DNA of 8,404 bases from Thermodesulfobacteriota bacterium (GTDB taxonomy: Bacteria; Desulfobacterota; RBG-13-43-22), in the NCBI GenBank assembly GCA_025454185.1, contig JALOOY010000046.1, forward strand, positions 1 to 8,404, written 5' to 3'. This document shows positions 1 to 6,266 of this stretch, piece by piece. How positions within the stretch are numbered: position 1 is the stretch's first letter; every line of letters starts with the position of its first letter. A program made the translations under genes and the position numbers. The notes under the pieces were generated by a model, which had not been told where the DNA came from, searched no databases, and saw only the letters and a list, made by a program, of their open reading frames with translations.

Positions 1-97
1 CTGGGCGTCTAATAAGAAAATAAAGACCGAACATCGAGCCTCCAGCACCAACATCGAATTTCGGAATGTAGCCCTGGGTGGGGCTGGGAGGGGACCG
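1..97. other. Intergenic tail after the ABC permease, with repeat fragments
   Basis: This stretch follows the stop codon of the minus-strand permease and runs to the window edge. It holds a short copy of the CGAAATT-type word (CGAATTTCGG at 55-64), also seen in the gap between permease and adaptor, and a related CATCGAGCCTCCAGCACC word. I see no convincing terminator hairpin here, which fits transcription continuing leftwards into a further gene such as the missing ATPase. That last point is inference. Confidence 0.4.
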
Positions 98-1264
98 TTA
101 GCTGGTCCGCAAGGCCTCGACGATGTTGAGGCGGGCCGCCCGAAACGCGGGCAGGAAGCCGCCCAGCAGCCCCATGAGAACGGCAAATCCGATCGTTTCC
201 GTCGCGATTTGCGGGGTCAGAACGAAACTGAAGGCCAGTTCGGAAAAGGTCTGCCAGTTGATGGTGGAGATGGTTACCCACTGCATAGCCGAGGCGGCAG
301 CCAGGCCCAGCAGGCCGCCCAGGACGCCCAGGAGCAGGGCCTCGATCAGAAAAGCACCCAGGATGCTGCCCCGGTGAAAGCCCAGGGCGCGGAGGGTGCC
401 GATCTCGATGGTGCGGTTGGCCACGGCCGCGTACATGGTCACCATGGCCCCGATCATGGCCCCCACGGAGAAAATGACGGTCAGGGACAGGCCCAGGATG
501 CGGATGAAGCGGGCCATGATCTCGGACTGATCGGCATAGAAACGGGTCTCCGGCTTGGCCACCACGGTAAGGCGGGGGTCGGTCTCCAAATCTTCCTTCA
601 GGGCGGCGAAGGAATCCCGGTCGCGCAACTTCAGGATTACCGACGAATAGACCGGCCGGCGAAAGGTACTCATCAGTTGGTCGGCGTCGGCCCAGATCTC
701 CGAGTCGAAACCGGTGCGGCCCGCATCCAGGATCCCGACTATGCGCCAGTCCCGGAGGCCGAAACGGAGGTTCTGGCCCAGGCCGGTACCCTGGAAGCGT
801 TTGGCAATGCTCCCACCGATCAGGATTTCCGAGGAGCCCGGCTGGAGGAAGCGCCCGGAAACCAGCTTGACCTGCGGGCGAAGCAGGAGGGAGGTTTCGG
901 TGATGCCCCGGATAGGCACGTTGCCCACGGTCTGACTGCCGGCCTTGGGCAGGGCGATGAGTACCATGACCTCCCGGGCCGTCAGGGGCCGACCGCGGTC
1001 GTTAGTGGCGATTTCCGGCCGGGTCTCTATGATGGCGGCCTCCGTCCGCTGGACGATGCTGACCACCTCACTGTCCGCGGACCGGCGGACCACCACCACG
1101 TTGTCGACCGAACCGGTCTCCACCAGGGTTTTTCTAAGCCCCTCGGCCAGCATAAGCACGGCGGCAAAGACGAAGACCACCAGGGCCATGCCGATGGCGG
1201 TCAGCAGCGTGGTCAGTTTTCGGGTCCAGAGATTGCGGAAGCTGTAGCTTAGGGGGAGAGGCAT
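98..1264 (-). CDS. ABC transporter permease, MacB/FtsX family
   Basis: Membrane subunit of an ABC transporter of the MacB/LolCE/FtsX type, 388 aa. A membrane helix lies near residues 17-40. A periplasmic MacB_PCD-like domain follows (about 50-240), then three helices (about 255-280, 300-325, 355-375) forming the FtsX domain. The signature NRTIEIGTLRALGFHRGSI (283-301) and the ending PAFRAARLNIVEALR are typical of the family. Unlike E. coli MacB there is no fused ATPase, so a separate ATP-binding subunit is required and should lie outside the window. These systems are mechanotransmission-type: they drive export or lipoprotein movement by ATP-linked conformational change rather than by passing substrate through a channel. 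The upstream neighbour on the same strand is a periplasmic adaptor, supporting a tripartite complex. The ATG at 1264 matches the usual N-terminus of the family, but no Shine-Dalgarno sequence is visible before it. Substrate unknown. Confidence 0.92.
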   Translation of the reverse strand: MPLPLSYSFRNLWTRKLTTLLTAIGMALVVFVFAAVLMLAEGLRKTLVETGSVDNVVVVRRSADSEVVSIVQRTEAAIIETRPEIATNDRGRPLTAREVMVLIALPKAGSQTVGNVPIRGITETSLLLRPQVKLVSGRFLQPGSSEILIGGSIAKRFQGTGLGQNLRFGLRDWRIVGILDAGRTGFDSEIWADADQLMSTFRRPVYSSVILKLRDRDSFAALKEDLETDPRLTVVAKPETRFYADQSEIMARFIRILGLSLTVIFSVGAMIGAMVTMYAAVANRTIEIGTLRALGFHRGSILGAFLIEALLLGVLGGLLGLAAASAMQWVTISTINWQTFSELAFSFVLTPQIATETIGFAVLMGLLGGFLPAFRAARLNIVEALRTS

Positions 1265-1309
1265 GGGGTTGGTTGTGGGTTATGAAATAATAAGAGGATA
1301 ATTCCCAAG

Positions 1310-1478
1310 TTAAACTCGAAATCCGAAATCCGAAACTCGAAACAAATTCAAAATTCGAATGTCTCAACGTCCAGACGGGTGTGACTGCACTGTACTTTAG
1401 CTTTTACTACGTTTTGGTGATTTGTATTTCGGTCATTTGATTTTATTTCGGATTTCGAATTTCGTGCTTCGAATTTAA
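1310..1478. repeat. Long imperfect inverted repeat of CGAAATCC-type words
   Basis: The gap between adaptor and permease contains two AT-rich arms, 1310-1356 and 1432-1478. Read as reverse complements they agree at about 35 of 47 positions without gaps by hand alignment, each beginning TTAAA and repeating CGAAAT/CGAAA words. They are separated by about 75 bp of unrelated sequence (1357-1431). In RNA they could form a long stem. The arms look like members of a dispersed intergenic repeat family; a partial copy of the motif is at 55-64. The element sits inside what appears to be a two-gene transcription unit, so it could affect mRNA stability or permease expression. It has no coding content and no transposase. 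Confidence 0.75.
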
Positions 1479-1505
1479 CCCTTCTTAGCCTCTGTTGCTA
1501 ATGGA

Positions 1506-2729
1506 TTATTTTTCCGCCACCTTCACCCGGTTTCCATCCTTCAATCCCTGGGGAGGGTTGAGCACCACCTTGTCCCCGGCCTTCAGACCGGAAATAATTT
1601 CCACCAGGTCGGCCAGCGGGGCGCCCTTGGTAACCGGGATTTCCCGGACTGTGTCCCCATTCAGCAGGAAAGCAAAATTATTGCCCTTTCTGGTGACCAA
1701 AACCCCCGGGTTAACACCAAGTTTCGGTTTTTCCCCGCCGGCCAGGGGGCGGGTCAGGAAGGCGGCTTTGGCGCTCATCTCGGGCAGGACCCTTTCGTCC
1801 TTCTTAAGGAACTTGATCTTGGTCAGGACCGTGGCCTTGGAGCGGTCCGCGGTGGGGACGATCATATGGACTTCCCCCGGGAACCGTTCCTCCGGAAAGG
1901 CGTCCAGGGTGATCTCGCAGGGTTGTCCCACCCGGACTTTCTCCAGATTGATTTCGGAGACGTCGGCTTCCACGATCAGGGAGCCCATATCCGCCATGGT
2001 GACCACAGCGGCTTTGGCGTTGACCGAAGAGCCGAAAGGGGCCACTACCTCCCCCACGTCGGCGTTTTTGGTCAGGATGACGCCGTCGAAAGGGGCCCGG
2101 ATCAGGGTATACTCCAGGGCTACCCGCGTAGCCTGCAGCGCGGCTTCGGCCGCCTTAATTTGAGACACAGCGGCCGCCTCGGCGGCCAGGGCCTGGTTGA
2201 GTTTGGCTTCGGTGGAATCGAAATCCGACTGGGCGATGGCCTTGGATTGCACCAGCCTTTGATAGCGGTCGTAACGTAAGCGATCGTTCTTGATTTCAGC
2301 TCGAACCTGGTTCAGGTTGGCCCGGGCAGTGTTCAGAGCGGCCTCGGCCTGGCCGGCCGCGGCCTGCAGGTCGGCGTTTTCCAGACGGGCGATCAGTTGT
2401 CCTTTCCGGACCCGGGACCCTTCCTCCACGGCCAGAAATTCCAGGCGCCCGGTTCCCTTGGAGGCCACGGCGGCCTTGCGCTGGGCCACCACGTAACCGC
2501 TGGCGTTGAGCGTGGTCAAAGGCTGGGAGGGAAAGACCAGGGAAACGGTGGTCAGAGATACCTCCTGGGCCGGTTGCAGCAGACCTTGGCTATACAAATA
2601 GCCCAGCAGCAAAAGAATGGCCGGGATCAGCAGCAGCCAGACCGTCCTCTTTTTCCTTATCCGCCGGGGACCGGAAGGTTCCCCGGCCGGGCGGGTGATT
2701 TTCAATTGGGACAGCTCTTCTTTTTCCAT
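1506..2729 (-). CDS. Periplasmic adaptor subunit of efflux system (HlyD/MacA-like membrane fusion protein)
   Basis: Membrane fusion protein of 407 aa linking an inner-membrane transporter to the outer envelope. A basic cytoplasmic N-terminus with RRIRKKR precedes a single membrane anchor (about 29-46). The split barrel-sandwich (lipoyl-like) domain is at about 84-118 and 206-245, with the usual VEEGSRVRKGQLIARLE and YTLIRAPFDGVI motifs. Between the halves is an Ala/Gln/Glu-rich alpha-helical hairpin (about 119-202) of the kind that contacts an outer-membrane partner. A beta-barrel (about 248-325) and a membrane-proximal domain (about 335-405) follow. Length and order are complete. The permease gene follows on the same strand after a 241-bp repeat-filled gap, so the pair is probably one export system. 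The ATG at 2729 has no clear Shine-Dalgarno sequence. Whether it serves an exporter of MacAB type, DevBCA type or another is not decidable from this window. Confidence 0.92.
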   Translation of the reverse strand: MEKEELSQLKITRPAGEPSGPRRIRKKRTVWLLLIPAILLLLGYLYSQGLLQPAQEVSLTTVSLVFPSQPLTTLNASGYVVAQRKAAVASKGTGRLEFLAVEEGSRVRKGQLIARLENADLQAAAGQAEAALNTARANLNQVRAEIKNDRLRYDRYQRLVQSKAIAQSDFDSTEAKLNQALAAEAAAVSQIKAAEAALQATRVALEYTLIRAPFDGVILTKNADVGEVVAPFGSSVNAKAAVVTMADMGSLIVEADVSEINLEKVRVGQPCEITLDAFPEERFPGEVHMIVPTADRSKATVLTKIKFLKKDERVLPEMSAKAAFLTRPLAGGEKPKLGVNPGVLVTRKGNNFAFLLNGDTVREIPVTKGAPLADLVEIISGLKAGDKVVLNPPQGLKDGNRVKVAEK

Positions 2730-2737
2730 ATTGTATT

Positions 2738-2764
2738 CTTATAATGAATGTGCTATAAAATCAA
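2738..2764 (-). promoter_or_regulatory. Weak candidate promoter for the adaptor gene
   Basis: On the minus strand TTGATT (2764-2759) and TATAAG (2743-2738) are separated by 15 bp, shorter than the usual 16-18. If used, transcription would begin very close to the ATG at 2729, giving a leaderless or near-leaderless message, which would fit the lack of a ribosome binding site. The evidence is base composition and weak consensus only. Confidence 0.2.
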
Positions 2765-2778
2765 GTTACGAAATTTCT

Positions 2779-2807
2779 TTGACCCGATCCCGCCGGATTA
2801 ATGATAT
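2779..2807 (+). promoter_or_regulatory. Probable promoter of the tRNA-Arg gene
   Basis: TTGACC (2779-2784) matches five of six bases of the sigma70 -35 consensus. A 17-bp spacer leads to TGATAT (2802-2807), which is a poor -10. The start of transcription would fall about 7 nt before the mature tRNA 5' end at 2821, a sensible distance for a tRNA primary transcript. Confidence 0.35.
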
Positions 2808-2820
2808 CCACACCGATCGT

Positions 2821-2897
2821 GGGCGATTAGCTCAGTTGGATAGAGCGTTGGTCTCCGGAACCAAAGGCCGTGGGTTCAAGTCCCGCATCGCCCACCA
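2821..2897 (+). tRNA. tRNA-Arg, anticodon CCG
   Basis: A complete tRNA cloverleaf of 77 nt including an encoded CCA end. The acceptor stem GGGCGAT (2821-2827) pairs with ATCGCCC (2887-2893), followed by discriminator A and CCA (2895-2897). The D arm is GCTC/GAGC and the anticodon stem TTGGT/ACCAA encloses the loop CTCCGGA. The T arm is GTGGG/CCCGC with loop TTCAAGT. The anticodon CCG reads the arginine codon CGG, a sensible tRNA for a GC-rich genome. The gene stands alone. I see no second copy of its 3' end in the window that would mark an integration site. Confidence 0.95.
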
Positions 2898-2909
2898 TCC
2901 CTAATTTGA

Positions 2910-2941
2910 GGGGTTGCCAGACCCCCTGTCAATGATTTTTT
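2910..2941 (+). terminator. Weak Rho-independent terminator after tRNA-Arg
   Basis: GGGGT (2910-2914) pairs with ACCCC (2921-2925) around a 6-nt loop. A T run (2936-2941) follows about 10 nt later. The stem is short and the T run is displaced, so termination may be partial. Confidence 0.35.
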
Positions 2942-2945
2942 CTTC

Positions 2946-2975
2946 TTGACCTGCCTTTGCCCTATTACGTATACT
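2946..2975 (+). promoter_or_regulatory. Sigma70-like promoter for the carbonic anhydrase-like gene
   Basis: TTGACC (2946-2951) and TATACT (2970-2975) each match five of six consensus bases and are separated by 18 bp. Transcription would start near 2982, giving a leader of about 210 nt before the ATG at 3196. Confidence 0.55.
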
Positions 2976-3195
2976 CGCCCTATCTATAAGAAAGTCCTGG
3001 TCAAATAGAGGCCGGCCCAATATGTACCTTGGATCTCTAACCTCCCTCTTTCACAATCCTCCGCGGGTTGTGATGAACAGCGGCGAATCGTTACGACTAC
3101 TACCGACCGAATCGTCATCGGGGAACCTGAGAACCGGCTAGGCACCGGATGGCGATATAACGTCAGAGACCGATTTACAACAGGAGGAGCAGGGA
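2976..3195 (+). promoter_or_regulatory. Long 5' leader of the carbonic anhydrase-like gene
   Basis: About 210 nt separate the likely transcription start from the coding region. The leader contains a hairpin CACAA-T-CC / GG-TTGTG (3052-3059 with 3066-3072, 6-nt loop), two CGAATCGT words (near 3085 and 3108) and a possible 39-codon reading frame (3022-3141) with only a weak GAGG upstream. I do not recognise a known riboswitch class. The leader ends in a strong ribosome binding site, AGGAGG at 3182-3187, 8 nt before the ATG. No other gene is visible between the tRNA and this coding region. Confidence 0.4.
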
Positions 3196-3807
3196 ATGCC
3201 TTTCGACAACATCAGACCCAACCTCGTAGGAGATCGGCCCAAAATACATGCGGACTCGCTGATCGATCCTTCGGCCCAGATCATTGGCAACGTGGTCATC
3301 GAAAAGGATGTCTTTGTGGGGCCTTTGTCCGTCATCCGGGCCGATGAACGCGGGCCCGACGGAAAAGTCATGCCTATCGTCATCGGCGAAGAGGTCAATA
3401 TCCAGGACGGGGTCATCATCCACAGCCATGGGGGTACCTCGGTGATCATCGGCGCCAAGTCTTCCATCGCGCACGGCGTCACGATTCACGGACCGTGCAC
3501 CATCGGTGAGGAATGTTTTTTGGCCGTCAGGGCTACCGTTTACAGCGCCACCCTCGAAGACCATGTTTGGATAGGCATGGCTGCCGCGGTCATGCGGGCC
3601 AAGTTGGACCAGTTTACCTATGTACCCTCCGGGGCCATCGTCCGCTCTAAACACGACCTGGGAGTCGTGAGACTTGTTTCCGACAGTGAGCGGCAGTATA
3701 TGCTGGAAGTACGGGATGCCGCGACCCAACTCCGGAAGGATTACCTGGAAGCCCGGGCCAGGGTGCAGGAATATCTCAACGCCAAAGCGTCGCCCAAGAA
3801 TAAATAA
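3196..3807 (+). CDS. Gamma-class carbonic anhydrase-like protein (left-handed beta-helix)
   Basis: A 203-aa protein likely to interconvert CO2 and bicarbonate in the cytoplasm as a trimer. Residues 20-150 carry the hexapeptide-type repeats of a left-handed beta-helix. Residues matching the Methanosarcina Cam active site are visible: Arg48, Asp50 and Glu51 (VIRADE), Gln70 (NIQDG), and the three metal-ligand histidines His76 (IIHSH), His93 (SIAHG) and His98 (IHGP). The loop between the first and second ligand histidines is only 16 residues, against about 35 in Cam, so the acidic proton-shuttle loop is missing, as in CamH-type enzymes. A C-terminal helix (about 163-195) completes the fold. The ATG is fixed by AGGAGG 8 nt upstream. 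Related beta-helix proteins such as PaaY share the three histidines, so activity is probable rather than proven. It is convergent with the DUF362/sodium-pump operon and has its own promoter. Confidence 0.88.
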   Translation: MPFDNIRPNLVGDRPKIHADSLIDPSAQIIGNVVIEKDVFVGPLSVIRADERGPDGKVMPIVIGEEVNIQDGVIIHSHGGTSVIIGAKSSIAHGVTIHGPCTIGEECFLAVRATVYSATLEDHVWIGMAAAVMRAKLDQFTYVPSGAIVRSKHDLGVVRLVSDSERQYMLEVRDAATQLRKDYLEARARVQEYLNAKASPKNK

Positions 3808-3863
3808 AAAGAAGAGTCGGCGGGAGGCCGCGACCGTCCTGGTAGGGTACCCGCCTGCCAATG

Positions 3864-3917
3864 AAAAAAAATTCCGGACCAGGTCCAAAGGGGTGGGACC
3901 GGTCCGGATTTTTTTTG
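3864..3917. terminator. Strong bidirectional terminator between convergent genes
   Basis: TCCGGACC (3873-3880) pairs with GGTCCGGA (3901-3908), and GGTCC (3882-3886) with GGACC (3896-3900), around a 9-nt loop with a single bulged A at 3881. The stem is flanked by an A run (3864-3871) and a T run (3909-3916). It can therefore terminate both the plus-strand carbonic anhydrase-like transcript and the minus-strand DUF362 transcript. Confidence 0.9.
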
Positions 3918-3940
3918 GCTTCGGAATCTATTGCGGCCGG

Positions 3941-5059
3941 TCAGGCCTTAGGCAGAACCGGGATCAAATCGTATTGACGGGTTCCCAGTCCTATTTCTTC
4001 CCCGTAAACCAATTGTCTTTCCCAGTCGATCTGGGGATAGACCCCCCGAAACTTGTCCTCCCCGGCCTCGAAATTTTTAGTCAATGCCGAATCCCGGTTG
4101 CCCGGTTCCCGGTTGACCAGGTCCGCCGAGGCCTGGTCGATGGCCACCGGATCGGTGGAAGCGAGGATGCCGATGTCCCGGACGATGGGCCGGTCGGCAT
4201 GGCCGTAGCAGTCGCAGGCCGGGGAGATGTCGGTCAAAAAATTCAGGAACAGGGTCCGGCCCTCTTTGCCCTTGAGGACACCGGCCGTGTATTCCACCAT
4301 TTTTTCCTGAAAGACGGGAATGGATTCGTTCCACTGGACCTGGATGGCCCCCTGGGGACAGGTCAGAATGCACTCGCCGCAGCCCACGCAGGTCTCCGGG
4401 TTGATCACCGATTTTTTTTCTTCCAGGGCGATGGCCCCCTGGGCGCAGTGGCTGACACACTCACCGCAGCCGATGCATTTCTTGCGGGTCACTTTGGGTG
4501 AAATGTTGGAATGCTGAATCAGCTTCCCTTCCCGGGCCGCGCAGCCCATGCCCACGTTTTTGATGGTCCCGCCGAAGCCGGCCAGTTCGTGCCCCTTGAA
4601 GTGGGCCACGCTGATGAACCCGTCGGCCAGGGCGATGTCGGCGGCGACGGCCGCCGTTTTAAAATGCTTCAAGCGCACCGGGACCTTGACCGACGATTGG
4701 CCCCGCAACCCGTCGGCAATGATCAGGGGGGCGCCGATGGTTTCATAGGAAAACCCGTTTTCGATAGCCGTCTGGAGGTGGGAGACGCTCTCGGCCCGGG
4801 TGCCCACATACAGGGTGTTAGCGTCGGTGACGAAGGGTTTCCCGCCCCAGGCTTTGACCTTGTCGGTGACCGGCCGCAGATAGATGGGCCGCACGTAGGC
4901 CGTGTTCCCCTTTTCGCCAAAATGGATCTTGATAGCCACCAGATGATTCTTTTTCAGGGGGTTGGAAAAGGCCACCCGGTCCAGCAACTGGCCGAGGCGT
5001 TCCAGCCGGTTTTCCTTCAACGAAGTCTGCAAATCCACGAAATAAACGGGCGCAGTCAT
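3941..5059 (-). CDS. DUF362 domain protein with two [4Fe-4S] ferredoxin motifs
   Basis: A 372-aa protein of the DUF362 family, common in anaerobic bacteria and archaea and of unknown biochemical function. The DUF362 core occupies most of the chain, with family-like motifs GKPFVTDANTLYVGTR (73-88), HFKGHELAGFGGTIKNVGMG (153-172) and ASTDPVAIDQA (300-310). Inserted at about 187-245 is a 2[4Fe-4S] ferredoxin unit with cysteines at 195, 198, 201, 205 and 224, 227, 230, 234. The first cluster motif ends Cys-Ala rather than Cys-Pro. Further cysteines (173, 282, 284) lie in the DUF362 part. No signal peptide or membrane helix is evident, so it is probably cytoplasmic. AGGAGG at 5069-5064 precedes the ATG by 4 nt. 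It is the last gene of the sodium-pump operon, 49 nt after the beta subunit. An electron-transfer or cofactor-related role is plausible but not shown. Confidence 0.9.
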   Translation of the reverse strand: MTAPVYFVDLQTSLKENRLERLGQLLDRVAFSNPLKKNHLVAIKIHFGEKGNTAYVRPIYLRPVTDKVKAWGGKPFVTDANTLYVGTRAESVSHLQTAIENGFSYETIGAPLIIADGLRGQSSVKVPVRLKHFKTAAVAADIALADGFISVAHFKGHELAGFGGTIKNVGMGCAAREGKLIQHSNISPKVTRKKCIGCGECVSHCAQGAIALEEKKSVINPETCVGCGECILTCPQGAIQVQWNESIPVFQEKMVEYTAGVLKGKEGRTLFLNFLTDISPACDCYGHADRPIVRDIGILASTDPVAIDQASADLVNREPGNRDSALTKNFEAGEDKFRGVYPQIDWERQLVYGEEIGLGTRQYDLIPVLPKA

Positions 5060-5079
5060 AACACCTCCTAAAAATGCTG

Positions 5080-5097
5080 ATCCAGTATCGAGTATCC
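5080..5097. repeat. Short GTATC-rich repeat fragment between oadB-like and DUF362 genes
   Basis: ATCCAGTATCGAGTATCC contains the word AGTATC twice. It resembles the small dispersed words seen between genes elsewhere in the window, such as CATCGAGCCTCCAGCACC near the left end. It lies in the 49-nt gap upstream of the DUF362 ribosome binding site. It is too short to classify. Confidence 0.3.
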
Positions 5098-5108
5098 AAG
5101 GTCCGTCT

Positions 5109-6248
5109 TTAGATGATCCCCATCCCCTTCAGCACCGACAACATGACGGCGGCGGCCATGACCGAGCCCACCTGTCCGCCGGCGTTGGCGCCCATGGCGT
5201 GCATCAGTAGATAATTTTTCCGGTTATACCTGAATCCTTCCTTTTGCACCACCCGGGCCGACATGGGGAAGGCCGAGATGCCCGCGGCCCCGATGAGCGG
5301 GTTGACCTTGCCCTTGGTCAGGGCGCAGAGGGCCTTGCCGAAGAGGACCCCGCAGGCCGTGTCCAGGCAAATGGCCAGGAAGCCCAGGGCCAGGATGATC
5401 AGGGTGGTGGTCTGGACGAAGACCGGGCCGCTCATGGTAGCCCCGATGGAGATGCCCAGCAGCAGGGTGACGATGTTGGCCAGCTCATTGGAAGCGGTAT
5501 TGGTCAGGCGCGGCACGACGCCGGATTCCTTCATCAGGTTGCCGAGCATGATGGAGGCCAGCAGCGGCAGGCCCATGGGCGCTATTAAACCGCCCACGAT
5601 GGTGATGACGATGGGGAAAAGGATCCGGGTGGTTTTGGACACGGTCTTTTTCGTGGTTTTCATGACCACCTGACGCTCTTTTTCGGTGGTCAATGCCCGC
5701 ATGATGGGCGGCTGCAGCAGCGGGACCAGGGACATATAGGAGTAAGCGGCCACGGAGACGGGCCCCAGCAGATGGGGCGCGTACTGGGAAGCCACGTAGA
5801 TGACCGTCGGGCCGTCACAGGCGCCGATGATGCCGATGGTTACCGCGTCCAGGGCCTTGAAACCCAGGGCCAAGGCCAGCAGCAGGGTCAAAAAAATACC
5901 GAACTGACCGGCGGCCCCCAACAAAAAGGTGTAGGGGTTCTCCAGGACCGGACCGAAGTCGGTCATGGCCCCGATGCCGACAAATATCAGGAGAGGAAAC
6001 AGTTCCGTCATGACACCGGCGTCGTAAATGATCCGCAGGAAGCCGTCGGGTTCCATGAGGTTGGCCAGGGGGATATTGACCAGAATGGCCCCGAAACCGA
6101 TGGGCACCAGCAGCAGGGGTTCGAAATCCTTTTTGATGCCCAAATATAGTAACAGGCCGCCGACCGCAATCATCACCAGGTTGGCCCATTGCAGGTTCAC
6201 CATTCCGGCGATGAGGCCGGACAAGCCGTTGACGATGGCTTCAACCAT
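5109..6248 (-). CDS. oadB: Na+-translocating decarboxylase beta subunit (OadB/GcdB/MmdB family)
   Basis: The integral membrane subunit (379 aa) of a biotin-dependent sodium pump. It decarboxylates carboxybiotin and couples this to Na+ export across the inner membrane. The chain is almost entirely hydrophobic helices. Key family motifs are present: GACDGPT with Asp145, equivalent to the essential Asp203 of the Klebsiella oxaloacetate decarboxylase, and the helix VIII set Asn316, Gly320, Ser325 and Arg332 (NPLIGAAGISAFPMSAR) matching Asn373, Gly377, Ser382 and Arg389. The substrate acid (oxaloacetate, methylmalonyl-CoA, glutaconyl-CoA or malonate) is set by the alpha subunit, which is not in the window, so the symbol names the family only. 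The gene starts 18 nt after the gamma subunit stop. The upstream AAGGTAGGT is a modest ribosome binding site, suggesting coupling to the gene before it. Confidence 0.93.
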   Translation of the reverse strand: MVEAIVNGLSGLIAGMVNLQWANLVMIAVGGLLLYLGIKKDFEPLLLVPIGFGAILVNIPLANLMEPDGFLRIIYDAGVMTELFPLLIFVGIGAMTDFGPVLENPYTFLLGAAGQFGIFLTLLLALALGFKALDAVTIGIIGACDGPTVIYVASQYAPHLLGPVSVAAYSYMSLVPLLQPPIMRALTTEKERQVVMKTTKKTVSKTTRILFPIVITIVGGLIAPMGLPLLASIMLGNLMKESGVVPRLTNTASNELANIVTLLLGISIGATMSGPVFVQTTTLIILALGFLAICLDTACGVLFGKALCALTKGKVNPLIGAAGISAFPMSARVVQKEGFRYNRKNYLLMHAMGANAGGQVGSVMAAAVMLSVLKGMGII

Positions 6249-6266
6249 ATCGTACCTACCTTTCTT

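Noticed and set aside
105..115. GGTCCGCAAGG at the permease end repeated near 8263
   Set aside because: One copy is coding and the other is in a terminator-like stem; an 11-base match between unrelated contexts is probably chance.
209..1252. Long plus-strand open frame (347 codons) opposite the ABC permease
   Set aside because: The encoded protein is low-complexity, rich in Gly, His, Gln and Asp, and lies wholly antisense to a well-recognised permease. It is a shadow of GC-rich codon use.
2821..2897. tRNA-Arg as an integration site for a mobile element
   Set aside because: No second copy of the tRNA 3' end, no integrase and no phage-like genes are visible in the window.
3022..3141. 39-codon open frame in the carbonic anhydrase leader as a gene
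   Set aside because: Only a weak GAGG precedes it and the peptide shows no recognisable feature, so I did not list it as a coding region.
3175..3888. Minus-strand frame opposite the carbonic anhydrase-like gene
   Set aside because: It is antisense to a clearly recognised protein with a full active-site set and strong ribosome binding site.
3674..4501. Plus-strand open frame spanning the carbonic anhydrase end, terminator and DUF362
   Set aside because: It crosses a strong terminator and is antisense to the ferredoxin-bearing DUF362 gene; no family resemblance.
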